This document shows, in pieces, positions 1 through 8,143 of a DNA stretch of 64,000 nt. Numbering within the stretch: the first letter of the stretch is position 1; the number at the start of each line of letters is the position of its first letter. A program made the translations under genes and the position numbers. The DNA is taken from positions 124,001 through 188,000 of the forward strand of contig NZ_JASHKQ010000006.1 in NCBI RefSeq assembly GCF_030056795.1. The letters are read 5' to 3'. The notes under the pieces were generated by a model. That model had not been told where the DNA came from. It was given only the letters and a program-made list of their open reading frames with translations, and searched no databases. The stretch comes from Rhodococcus sp. IEGM 1381 (GTDB lineage: Bacteria; Actinomycetota; Actinomycetes; Mycobacteriales; Mycobacteriaceae).

Positions 1-970
1 CGTCGGCCCACACCTGCAGCAGTTCGACGCCGTCCAGAGCGGCCAGACTGCCCCGCAGTCGGGACGACAATTCGTGTTCGTGTGCCTGCAGCTCGGCGTC
101 GTCGAATCCCGCGATGGCCTCACAGGCTGCAGCCAGGGCGGCAACTCCGAGCACGTTGGGGGTGCCGGCCTCGTGCCGCTGAGGCGCCGGGGCCCATTCC
201 GTGTGGTCGATGCTCACACTGCGTACCGCGCCGCCGCCGGCCAGGTGCGGCTCACCGGCGTCGAGCCAATCACGTTTGCCCACAAGCACTCCCGCACCGA
301 ACGGCGCGTACAGCTTGTGCCCCGAGAAGGCGAGGTAGTCCACGCCGAGTGCAGCAATGTCGATGCGGCGATGCGGAACCAACTGTGCACCGTCCACTGC
401 GATCCGGGTGCCGTGCCGGTGCGCCAGAGCGGCGAGTTCCGCAATGGGGAGGACCTCACCGGTGACGTTCGATGCACCTGTGATCGCCAGCAGCGCAGCA
501 GGTTTCGCGGCCAGCTTGGCGTCGAGGCGGTCGATCGTCTCGGCCAGTGTCGACGCGGCCACCACCACGCGGCGATCGCGCCACGGAAGCAGGTTCGCGT
601 GGTGCTCGATATCGAGTACCACGGTGTCGCCCGGCACACACGCGGCCAGCAGGTTGAGCGAGTCGGTGGTGTTCCGCGTGAACACCACCACCGAATCAGA
701 CTGCGCACCAACAAATTCGGCGACGGTCACCCGAGCCTTCTCGTAGGCAGCCGTCGAGACCCGAGACGCATAGCCGGCGCCGCGATGCACGCTCGAGTAG
801 AACGGCAGCAGTTCCGCGATCCGGTCGGTGACCGCCGCCAGTGCCGGCGCGCTGGCCGCGTAGTCGAAGTTTGCGTAAGTGCACGTGCCGCCCTGCACCA
901 GGGGTACCTGCAGATCCGTGCCCGAAACAGGGGCAAAAGGAGCACAGGGGCGGGAAAGTACGGATGTCAT
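1..970 (-). CDS. Class V aminotransferase / cysteine desulfurase-like protein (3' end outside window)
   Basis: A PLP enzyme of the class V aminotransferase (NifS/SufS-like) fold, read on the minus strand from ATG at 968-970 (MTSVLSRPCAPF). About 323 residues are present and the C-terminus lies beyond base 1. Visible family marks are YANFDYAASAPA near the N-terminus, FTRNTTDSLN, the EHHANLLPW loop, VDGAQLVPH (Asp that contacts the pyridine nitrogen) and SGHKLYAPFG, whose Lys should form the Schiff base. Family members remove sulfur from cysteine or act as lyases or aminotransferases on amino acids. The substrate cannot be told from the visible part. It is divergent from the NRPS gene at 1343, with 372 bases between them. 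A stand-alone cysteine desulfurase-like enzyme is more likely than SufS, since no suf genes are adjacent. Confidence 0.88.
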   Translation of the reverse strand, partial: MTSVLSRPCAPFAPVSGTDLQVPLVQGGTCTYANFDYAASAPALAAVTDRIAELLPFYSSVHRGAGYASRVSTAAYEKARVTVAEFVGAQSDSVVVFTRNTTDSLNLLAACVPGDTVVLDIEHHANLLPWRDRRVVVAASTLAETIDRLDAKLAAKPAALLAITGASNVTGEVLPIAELAALAHRHGTRIAVDGAQLVPHRRIDIAALGVDYLAFSGHKLYAPFGAGVLVGKRDWLDAGEPHLAGGGAVRSVSIDHTEWAPAPQRHEAGTPNVLGVAALAAACEAIAGFDDAELQAHEHELSSRLRGSLAALDGVELLQVWAD

Positions 971-1342
971 GACAGATCAAGCCCTCACGTTCGAGGGACC
1001 CGCAACCGAAGAGATTCGTGAACGAGTCCGCGCTTGCCGCGCCGGTTTTCCGGCAACAGCCTGGTCGTCACCCGGAGCACCCCACCGCGGAGGAGGGTTG
1101 CCGACCAGCGAGCCGGGGCTTGATGCTGGTACTCGTGACCGTGGGGAAGACGATCGCAAACTCGCTGCGGTTTTGTCAAGCCGGGACTCACGCGTAGGCA
1201 GCAGTAGGATTCCCGCGGTGGGAAGGCGCGCTCGTTCACCTGCTGGCAAACAGAACGTGAGATAACCAACGGCGCTGCTGCTCGCCGGCACCACAGAGTT
1301 CCAGCACCACAGAGTCACCAACGAATCGATAAGGACGCCCGG
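971..1342. other. Divergent intergenic region
   Basis: This gap separates the divergent aminotransferase and NRPS genes and should hold both promoters. Open frames across it are arginine/proline-rich and look like shadows. I saw no RNA gene or clear riboswitch. An AAGGAC stretch at 1331-1336 is the probable ribosome binding site for the TTG start at 1343. Confidence 0.5.
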
Positions 1343-4300
1343 TTGTCTGTGCATCAAGAGAACGATCTGCCGGGTTCGAGCGCGGACATCGCGCCTGCAC
1401 CGGCGGTGTTTCTACGCTCGTCCCTCGCTCCTCCCGCCCGGACGCTCATCGACGTTCTCTGCGAGACCGCCCATCGCTTTCCCGACGCCCCTGCCATCGA
1501 CGACGGTGCCGTGTCGGTCAGCTACTCCGAATTGTTGGACGACATCGCCGAGGGCGCGAAGTGGCTCACCGATGCAGGCGTCCGGCGCGGCGATCGCGTC
1601 GGCATCCGGATGCCGTCGGGTTCGTTCTCGCTCTACGTCGCCATCCTGTCCATCTTGAACGTCGGTGCCGCCTACGTTCCGGTCGACGCGGACGACCCCG
1701 AAGAGCGCGCCGAGCTGGTTTTCGGCGAGGCGAAGGTCACGGCCATCATCACCGCAGGCGGTATCGCGGCCGGTACAGCTCCCAAGCAGGACACTCCTCG
1801 GCACGACCTTTCCGAACACAATGACGGACCGCCCACCCCGGAAGACGACGCGTGGGTCATCTTCACCTCGGGTTCCACCGGCACACCCAAGGGCGTTGCG
1901 GTCAGTCATCGCAATGCGGCGGCGTTCGTCGACGCCGAGGCGCGCATGTTTCTGCAGAAGGATCCACTGGGCCCGGGCGACCGAGTGCTCGCCGGCCTGT
2001 CGGTGGCGTTCGACGCCTCGTGCGAAGAGATGTGGCTGGCGTGGCGGCACGGTGCGTGTCTGGTGCCCGCGCCGCGGTCGCTGGTGCGGTCCGGCTTCGA
2101 TCTCGGTCCGTGGCTCGTCTCCCGGGACATCAGCGTGGTCTCCACGGTGCCCACGCTGGCGTCGCTGTGGCCCGCGGTCGCACTCGAGGCGGTGCGGCTG
2201 CTCATCTTCGGCGGCGAAGCGTGCCCGCCGGAACTCGCCGAGCGGCTTGCCGTCGAGGGCCGTGAGGTCTGGAACACCTACGGCCCCACCGAGGCAACGG
2301 TCGTCGCGTGCGCGGCCATCATGGACGGGAAGGGTCCCGTCCGCATCGGATTGCCGTTGGACGGGTGGGACCTGGCGGTGGTCGACGCGTCGGGCGCTCC
2401 GGTACAGGTCGGCGAAATCGGTGAACTCGTCATCGGTGGCGTCGGACTGGCGCGGTATCTCGATCCGGCCAAGGACGCCGAGAAGTACGCGCCCATGCCC
2501 TCCCTCGGGTGGGAGCGGGCGTATCGCAGCGGCGATCTGGTCAAGCTCGAGCTCGAAGGCCTGCTCTTTCAGGGCCGCGCCGACGATCAGGTCAAGCTCG
2601 GTGGTCGACGCATCGAACTCGGCGAGATAGACAATGCGCTGCAAGCACTTCCGGGTGTGGGCGGTGCGGCGGCCGCCATCCGCAAGACGGCCGCGGGAAA
2701 CTCGGTACTCGTCGGGTATCTCGCCAGCACCAACCCTGATTTCGATCTCGAAGCCGCTCGCGTGTTGTTGGCAGAGCAGCTGCCGGCGGCGCTGGTGCCT
2801 CGGCTCGCGCTGGTGGACGAGATGCCCACGCGAACCTCGGGCAAGGTCGATCGCAATGCGCTGCCGTGGCCCCTGCCCGGCGCGGCGGGAGCGTCTGCGC
2901 TCGGCGGCACAGCGGGGTGGGTGGCGCAGCTGTGGACCAACATCCTCGGTGCCCAGGTATCCGACGAGAACGCCGATTTCTTCGCCAACGGCGGCGGTTC
3001 GCTCTCGGCCGCGCAGCTGGTGACAGCTTTGCGCGAGCGGTTCCCCGAGGTCACCGTCGCCCAGTTGTACGACCATCCCCGATTGGGTTCGCTCGCACAG
3101 TATCTCGACGACCTGAAGCCGGTGGTCGAGGCAATTCCACGTGAGGTCGCCCCCACCTCGCGCACCGCCCAGTGGGCGCAGATTCTGGCGACGGTTCCGT
3201 TGACCACGTTGACCGGGTTGCAGTGGGTCACCTGGCTGGGGTTGCTGTTCAACGTCATGTCGTGGTTCGGTGACGTGTCGTGGGCTCCGACGCTGTCGTG
3301 GTGGTGGATTCTGCTCGCATTCGTCTTGTTCATCACGCCGGTCGGCCGGATGGCGATTTCGGTGATCGGATCTCGCATCCTGTTGGCCGGGTTGAAACCC
3401 GGCGCGTATCGACGCGGCGGCAGCATGCACATAAGGCTCTGGGCGGCAACGAGATTGACCGACGCCAGTGGTGCTTCGAATCTCTCGGGTGCGCCGTGGA
3501 TGGTCTACTACGCGCGTGCTCTCGGCTCGAAGATCGGCAAGGGCGTCGACCTGCACACGATGCCACCGGTCACCGGCATGCTCGAGCTGGGCGACGGCTG
3601 TTCCATCGAACCCGAGGTCGATCTCTCGGGTCACTGGATCGACGGCGATATCGTCTATATCGGCGGCATCGAGATCGGTGCCGGTGCCACCGTCGGTGCC
3701 CGCTCGACACTTCTGCCCGGAACCAAGGTCGGTAAGAACGCGGTCGTCACCGCAGGCTCTGCCGTCGTCGGACGAGTGAAGGCCGGGCAGATGTGGTCCG
3801 GGTCGCCGGCGCAGAAGGTCGGCAAGGCCGATCATCCGTGGCCCGCAGAGACACCGCCGCGCGCCACGAAATGGGTGTTCGCGTACGGCGTCGCGTCCCT
3901 GCTCCTGTCGGGCATGGCGCTGTTCTCCATCGGGGTCAGTCTGGTGCTGATGGGCTGGTGGATTCACACCGCCGAGTCCGTGCTCGACGCCTTCGAACGT
4001 GGACTGGTGATGTTGCCCGTCGCAACGATGGTGTCGCTGTCGGTGTTCGCACTGATCACCGTTGTCGCAGTGCGGTTGCTCAGCATCGGACTCGTCGGCG
4101 GATACCACCCCGTGCGCAGCCGTATCGGCTGGCAGGTCTGGGCCACCGAGCGACTCATGGACTCCGCACGCACGTTCCTGTTCCCGCTCTACGCATCGTT
4201 GCTGACGCCGCACTGGCTCCGGCTCCTCGGCGCGAAGATCGGCAAGGACGTCGAAGCGTCGACGGTGCTGATGATCCCGAAGTTCACCACCGTCGCCGAC

Positions 4301-5293
4301 GGCGCTTTCCTGGCCGACGACACGATGGTTGCCAGCTACGAACTCGGCGGCGGCTGGATGCATCTGGGCGACGCCAAAGTGGGCAAGCGGGCGTTCCTCG
4401 GCAACTCCGGCATGACCGGGCCCGGGCGAACCGTCCCGAAGAACGGCTTGGTCGCGGTGCTGTCGGCGACTCCGGACAAGGCGAAGTCGGGCTCGTCCTG
4501 GCTCGGCAGTCCGCCGGTGCGACTGCGTCGCGCCGCCGGTAGTGCGGATTCTTCGCGCACGTTCGATCCGCCCACGAAGCTCAAGATCGCGCGCGCACTC
4601 GTCGAGACATGCCGATTGATTCCTGTCGTCGTGACATTCGGCATCGGGCTCGGAGTGTTGTTCGGGCTCACCGCCATCGCCAACTCCATCGGGTACTGGA
4701 TGGCCGCGCTGCTCAGTGGACTCGTACTACTCGTCGCCGGTTTCGTGGCTGCGGCCGTCTCCGCGTTGGCGAAGTGGTTGTGGGTGGGCAGGATCGGCAA
4801 GACGGACCACCCGCTGTGGAGCTCGTTCGTGTGGCGCAACGAGGTGGCCGACACGTTCGTCGAGACCGTCGCGGCGCCATGGTTCGCGCGCGCAGCCGAG
4901 GGTACCGCCGTCCTGAACATGTGGCTGCGGTGGCTCGGGGCCGACATCGGGCGAGGTGTCTGGTGCGAGACGTACTGGCTGCCGGAGGCCGATCTGGTGA
5001 CGTTGGCCGACGGTGCGACGGTCAATCGAGGGTGCGTTGTGCAGACGCACCTGTTCCATGATCGGATCATGTCCATGGACACTGTCGATCTCGGCGCAGG
5101 CGCGACTCTGGGGCCGCACTGTGTAGCGCTCCCGGCCTCCGGTATCGGCGACGGCGCGACGGTGGGTCCTGCCTCCCTGGTGATGCGCGGCGATACGGTT
5201 CCCGCGCATACTCGTTGGCAAGGCAATCCGATCGCGCCGTGGGCCAAGGGTGATCCCTTTCCGCGGATTCGCGACGATCGAAACGAGGGGTGA
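1343..5293 (+). CDS. Pls/PosA-family NRPS-like synthetase (A-PCP-membrane/LbH domains)
   Basis: A 1316-residue synthetase starting at TTG, with AAGGAC 6 bases upstream. An adenylation domain covers about residues 20-505: IFTSGSTGTPKG is the A3 loop, YGPTEA is A5, YRSGDLV is A7 and TSGKVDR carries the A10 Lys. Core A4 reads FDASCEEMW, giving Glu at the position equivalent to GrsA 239. A carrier domain follows, with its pantetheine Ser at about 553 in NGGGSLS. There is no condensation or thioesterase domain. Residues 610-1316 are three blocks of membrane segments plus left-handed beta-helix repeats, the C-terminal layout of the Pls/PosA family (TIGR02353-like). Known Pls enzymes make poly-epsilon-lysine; the substrate here is not established. 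The gene overlaps an M1 peptidase gene by four bases. Confidence 0.9.
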   Translation: MSVHQENDLPGSSADIAPAPAVFLRSSLAPPARTLIDVLCETAHRFPDAPAIDDGAVSVSYSELLDDIAEGAKWLTDAGVRRGDRVGIRMPSGSFSLYVAILSILNVGAAYVPVDADDPEERAELVFGEAKVTAIITAGGIAAGTAPKQDTPRHDLSEHNDGPPTPEDDAWVIFTSGSTGTPKGVAVSHRNAAAFVDAEARMFLQKDPLGPGDRVLAGLSVAFDASCEEMWLAWRHGACLVPAPRSLVRSGFDLGPWLVSRDISVVSTVPTLASLWPAVALEAVRLLIFGGEACPPELAERLAVEGREVWNTYGPTEATVVACAAIMDGKGPVRIGLPLDGWDLAVVDASGAPVQVGEIGELVIGGVGLARYLDPAKDAEKYAPMPSLGWERAYRSGDLVKLELEGLLFQGRADDQVKLGGRRIELGEIDNALQALPGVGGAAAAIRKTAAGNSVLVGYLASTNPDFDLEAARVLLAEQLPAALVPRLALVDEMPTRTSGKVDRNALPWPLPGAAGASALGGTAGWVAQLWTNILGAQVSDENADFFANGGGSLSAAQLVTALRERFPEVTVAQLYDHPRLGSLAQYLDDLKPVVEAIPREVAPTSRTAQWAQILATVPLTTLTGLQWVTWLGLLFNVMSWFGDVSWAPTLSWWWILLAFVLFITPVGRMAISVIGSRILLAGLKPGAYRRGGSMHIRLWAATRLTDASGASNLSGAPWMVYYARALGSKIGKGVDLHTMPPVTGMLELGDGCSIEPEVDLSGHWIDGDIVYIGGIEIGAGATVGARSTLLPGTKVGKNAVVTAGSAVVGRVKAGQMWSGSPAQKVGKADHPWPAETPPRATKWVFAYGVASLLLSGMALFSIGVSLVLMGWWIHTAESVLDAFERGLVMLPVATMVSLSVFALITVVAVRLLSIGLVGGYHPVRSRIGWQVWATERLMDSARTFLFPLYASLLTPHWLRLLGAKIGKDVEASTVLMIPKFTTVADGAFLADDTMVASYELGGGWMHLGDAKVGKRAFLGNSGMTGPGRTVPKNGLVAVLSATPDKAKSGSSWLGSPPVRLRRAAGSADSSRTFDPPTKLKIARALVETCRLIPVVVTFGIGLGVLFGLTAIANSIGYWMAALLSGLVLLVAGFVAAAVSALAKWLWVGRIGKTDHPLWSSFVWRNEVADTFVETVAAPWFARAAEGTAVLNMWLRWLGADIGRGVWCETYWLPEADLVTLADGATVNRGCVVQTHLFHDRIMSMDTVDLGAGATLGPHCVALPASGIGDGATVGPASLVMRGDTVPAHTRWQGNPIAPWAKGDPFPRIRDDRNEG

Positions 5294-6633
5294 TCGTGGC
5301 AGGCAGATTGGTGGCACCGGTGTTCGACGTCGATTCCAGTGACAACCCGATCGACACGTATCTTCCGCAGAACGGCAACCGCGGCTATCGCGTCTCACGT
5401 TACGAGCTCGACCTCGAGTACAAGGTCGAGAGCAACCGGTTGACGGGCAAAGCGAAGATCACGGCGGTCACCACTGCGACGGTGTCGAAGTTCGCGTTCG
5501 ATCTCGGCCCGGCGATGAACGTGTCGAAGGTATCGGTCAACGGTTCGCGTTCGGTGAAGTTCAGCCATCAACGCGGCAAGCTGAAGATCACGCCCGCCAA
5601 GCCGATCGCCTCGGGTGCAGCATTGGTGGTGACGGTGACGTACGGCGGAACTCCCAAGCCCATCAACGGTTTGTGGGGTGAAGTCGGCTGGGAAGAGCTC
5701 ACCGAGGGATCGATCGTCGCGAGTCAGCCGAACGGTGCCGCATCGTGGTTTCCGTGTGACGATCATCCGGTATCCAAGGCCAGCTACGGCATCACCATCA
5801 CCACCGATTCGCCGTACTACGCGGTGGCCAACGGAACGTTGGTGCGCAAGCAAACTCGCGCCAGCCGCACCACCTGGGTGTACGAGCAGCCCGAGCCGAT
5901 GGCCACGTATCTCGCGACCATTCAGATCGGTCCATACGAGCATCGCATCGTCAGCCCGGGTCCGGTGCCGATGAAGGCGATCACTCCCCCGCGACTGCGC
6001 GCACAGTTCGACCACGATTTCGGCCGTCAACCGCAGATGATGGATACCTTCGTACGGCTCTACGGCCCTTACCCTTTCGCGTCGTACACCGTGGTGGTGA
6101 CCGACGACGATCTCGAGATTCCGATCGAGGCGCAGGGGCTGTCCATCTTCGGGGCCAATCACTGTTCGGGTTCCCGGTACTACGAGCGTCTGGTGGCGCA
6201 CGAATTGGCGCACCAGTGGTTCGGTAATTCCCTGACCCTCGGCAAGTGGGCCGACATCTGGCTGCACGAGGGATTTGCGTGTTACTCGGAGTGGATCTGG
6301 GCCGAGAACTCCGGCGGCGCAACGGCTCACGACAAGGCAAAGCGCGCGCACACCATTCAGCGTGGGCTCGAGATGGATCTGCAGCTCACCGATCCGGGGC
6401 CGGAGCGCATCTTCGACGATCGCGTCTACAAGCGCGGCGCCCTGGCACTGCACGCACTACGACGCACGATCGGCGACGAGCGTTTCTTCGGACTGATCCA
6501 GGAATGGACCTCCAAGTACCGCTACTCCACCGTGGCGACCGCGGACTTCACCGACCTCGCATCCCGCTTCGGTTGCCCCCGAAGTCTGTGGGACGCATGG
6601 CTTGTGGACACGCAACTTCCGTCGTTGCCGTAG
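5290..6633 (+). CDS. M1-family zinc metallopeptidase (aminopeptidase)
   Basis: A 447-residue gluzincin. The zinc site is HELAH with His304, Glu305 and His308, followed by Glu327 in LHEGFACYSEW, the M1 spacing. The N-terminal beta domain (about 30-200) is typical, but the exopeptidase motif GAMEN is replaced by PIEAQG, and the C-terminal helical domain of long M1 enzymes is missing. No signal peptide or membrane anchor is seen. The GTG start lies inside the stop of the NRPS gene (GTGA overlap), so the two are translationally coupled. Epsilon-poly-lysine producers carry a peptide-degrading aminopeptidase linked to Pls, so this protein may trim or degrade the NRPS product. That role is inference from context. 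Confidence 0.9.
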   Translation: MIVAGRLVAPVFDVDSSDNPIDTYLPQNGNRGYRVSRYELDLEYKVESNRLTGKAKITAVTTATVSKFAFDLGPAMNVSKVSVNGSRSVKFSHQRGKLKITPAKPIASGAALVVTVTYGGTPKPINGLWGEVGWEELTEGSIVASQPNGAASWFPCDDHPVSKASYGITITTDSPYYAVANGTLVRKQTRASRTTWVYEQPEPMATYLATIQIGPYEHRIVSPGPVPMKAITPPRLRAQFDHDFGRQPQMMDTFVRLYGPYPFASYTVVVTDDDLEIPIEAQGLSIFGANHCSGSRYYERLVAHELAHQWFGNSLTLGKWADIWLHEGFACYSEWIWAENSGGATAHDKAKRAHTIQRGLEMDLQLTDPGPERIFDDRVYKRGALALHALRRTIGDERFFGLIQEWTSKYRYSTVATADFTDLASRFGCPRSLWDAWLVDTQLPSLP

Positions 6634-6648
6634 TCCCGATGCTCGCGA

Positions 6649-6714
6649 ATCGGCTCCCCAGTTTTGGATAACAGCCTGCAATCGGAGGCCTGAATCCAAC
6701 TCCGGGGAGCCGAT
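6649..6714. terminator. Inverted repeat between convergent genes, possible bidirectional terminator
   Basis: The arms ATCGGCTCCCC (6649-6659) and GGGGAGCCGAT (6704-6714) are perfect 11-base complements with a 44-base loop, placed between the convergent M1 peptidase and membrane protein genes. There is no U-tract and the loop is long, so termination is only a suggestion. Confidence 0.45.
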
Positions 6715-6733
6715 CTGCCGGTCCGACCCGACG

Positions 6734-7354
6734 TCAGCGATACCCGAGCGACACCGTCAACCCAGCAATCACGTAGCCGTACATCGCCGACGTTGCCACT
6801 GCTTGTCGCCAGAAGCCTCGCGGGAACGACGCCGCCCAGCGTCCCTTGCCGTCCAGTTGCAGATCGCAGGGGAAATCGCTGATGGCCATGGCAGACGAGG
6901 GCTGCTTCGAGTGCGCGAGTACCACCCCGGTGGTGAACGGCAGACCCCGAACGAACAGGTGACCGCGCGCCTCTCCGGTCCGGTACCGCACCGCAGACTC
7001 CGTCACAACGCCTGTGTACCAACGTCGTTGGACGTTCCAGCCGGTGGCGTGCGCGAGCCGAAGGTTACGATCGCCGCGCAGTGCCGTGTCGACGGTCTCG
7101 ACGTCGGCGATTGTTCCCCACCGCAGCATCGACATCCATCGCGCGATGGTCCTGGCTCGGAGCGTCAGCGCAACCAGCAGCACGATCGCGAACACATAGG
7201 GCACCAGAGCGGGATACCTCGACCAGCAGGCAGCCGGCACAATCACCGCGACGAGAAACCAGTACGCCTCCCGTCGTTTCCATGCGGTCGCACCCGCGAG
7301 CACCACCGTCGAAGGCACTCGGTGCGGCGGGACAGTGGGCGCGGACTGCAGCAT
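6734..7354 (-). CDS. Hypothetical membrane protein
   Basis: A 206-residue protein of unknown function starting MLQSAPTVPPH at 7354; a longer open frame exists upstream but reads as a shadow of the divergent gene. Two close hydrophobic stretches (about residues 30-70, for example AYWFLVAVIVPAACW and YVFAIVLLVALTL) form a membrane hairpin. A soluble part follows with several beta-prone segments (VETVDTALRGDRNL, WYTGVVTESAVRYRTG), and a last hydrophobic segment lies near the C-terminus (SAMYGYVIAGLTVSLGY). The arrangement resembles small actinobacterial PH-like or DUF3592-like membrane proteins, but no family motif decides it. It is divergent from 7433. Confidence 0.65.
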   Translation of the reverse strand: MLQSAPTVPPHRVPSTVVLAGATAWKRREAYWFLVAVIVPAACWSRYPALVPYVFAIVLLVALTLRARTIARWMSMLRWGTIADVETVDTALRGDRNLRLAHATGWNVQRRWYTGVVTESAVRYRTGEARGHLFVRGLPFTTGVVLAHSKQPSSAMAISDFPCDLQLDGKGRWAASFPRGFWRQAVATSAMYGYVIAGLTVSLGYR

Positions 7355-7432
7355 GATGCCGCTGATCCTAGAGCCGAACCCATCAGCGCGCACCCACTCG
7401 CGGAGGCTCTGTCTATTCAGAGAAATGGAACG

Positions 7433-8143
7433 ATGCCTGCGTACCATCCACTGATGGCGAAACGGTGGTGGGGACTTGTCATCGCAGCCGCGATTACCGT
7501 GGCTCTCGTGTCGCTCGCCTCGAATATCACGAGTGAAAGCCAGCTGTCCGCTCAGGCAAACACGTTGCTGGCCGTGCGCTCGATCCTCAGTAAATTGGTG
7601 AATTCGGGTGCCGTGTGGGCCGGCCTGCCTATCCTGTCCGGCTGGCTGGTCCGCCGTCCGCTGCACGCATTCGCGGCAGGGATCGTCGCGAGTCTGCTGG
7701 CTTTGGTGGTGCACTACGGTGTCGGCCAGCTGTTCGGGATGTTCGACGAGACCGTATGGGCGGCGAACCGAATGTGGTTTGCTCTCGCCCTTGTCATGGG
7801 GGGCCCGTTGGGTCTGGTCGGGGTCGTAGCGCGAGGCAGCGGCGCGTCAGGTTTGGTCGCGCGTCTGGTCGTCCCCGCCGGAGCCATGATCGAGCCGTTC
7901 TTCCGGGGCATGTTCAGCGTACCGACGATACTGCCGTGGCCCGCGCGCGTAGCCAGTGTGGCCGCCGGAGCAATCCTGGTCGCAGCCGGAATGGTGGGTG
8001 CCGCGGTATTGATCCGCCAGCGGCGCAAGCAGCCCGGAATTCAGAACGGATCCAACCTCCGTCCTACGGCAAGTGAGCAGACGTCTTCGATCGCACCACC
8101 AGTCCGCAGATTCCGGCCATCACCGCGCCGAATCCGAAGATGA
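7433..8143 (+). CDS. Hypothetical polytopic membrane protein
   Basis: A 236-residue membrane protein not recognised as a named family. From MPAYHPLMAKRWWG it has about five to six hydrophobic segments: LVIAAAITVALVSLA, AGLPILSGWLV, AAGIVASLLALVVHYGVG, MWFALALVMGGPLGLVGVV, LVARLVVPAGAMIEPFF and VASVAAGAILVAAGMVGAAVLI. A basic, disordered tail rich in Arg and Ser follows. The start may instead be the ATG at 7454 (MAKRWW); neither has a strong ribosome binding site. The last 80 bases overlap the convergent MFS gene in antisense, so the tail after about residue 210 is low-complexity and may not be functionally important. Confidence 0.7.
   Translation: MPAYHPLMAKRWWGLVIAAAITVALVSLASNITSESQLSAQANTLLAVRSILSKLVNSGAVWAGLPILSGWLVRRPLHAFAAGIVASLLALVVHYGVGQLFGMFDETVWAANRMWFALALVMGGPLGLVGVVARGSGASGLVARLVVPAGAMIEPFFRGMFSVPTILPWPARVASVAAGAILVAAGMVGAAVLIRQRRKQPGIQNGSNLRPTASEQTSSIAPPVRRFRPSPRRIRR

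Noticed and set aside
1412-4363. A 983-codon open frame antisense to the NRPS gene
   Set aside because: Its composition is Arg/His/Gln/Asp-rich without hydrophobic core or motif. It is a high-GC antisense shadow of the NRPS gene.
7454-8143. Start at 7454 for the membrane protein
   Set aside because: Not excluded, but I list the earlier in-frame ATG at 7433. Neither has a good ribosome binding site, so the choice is only slight.
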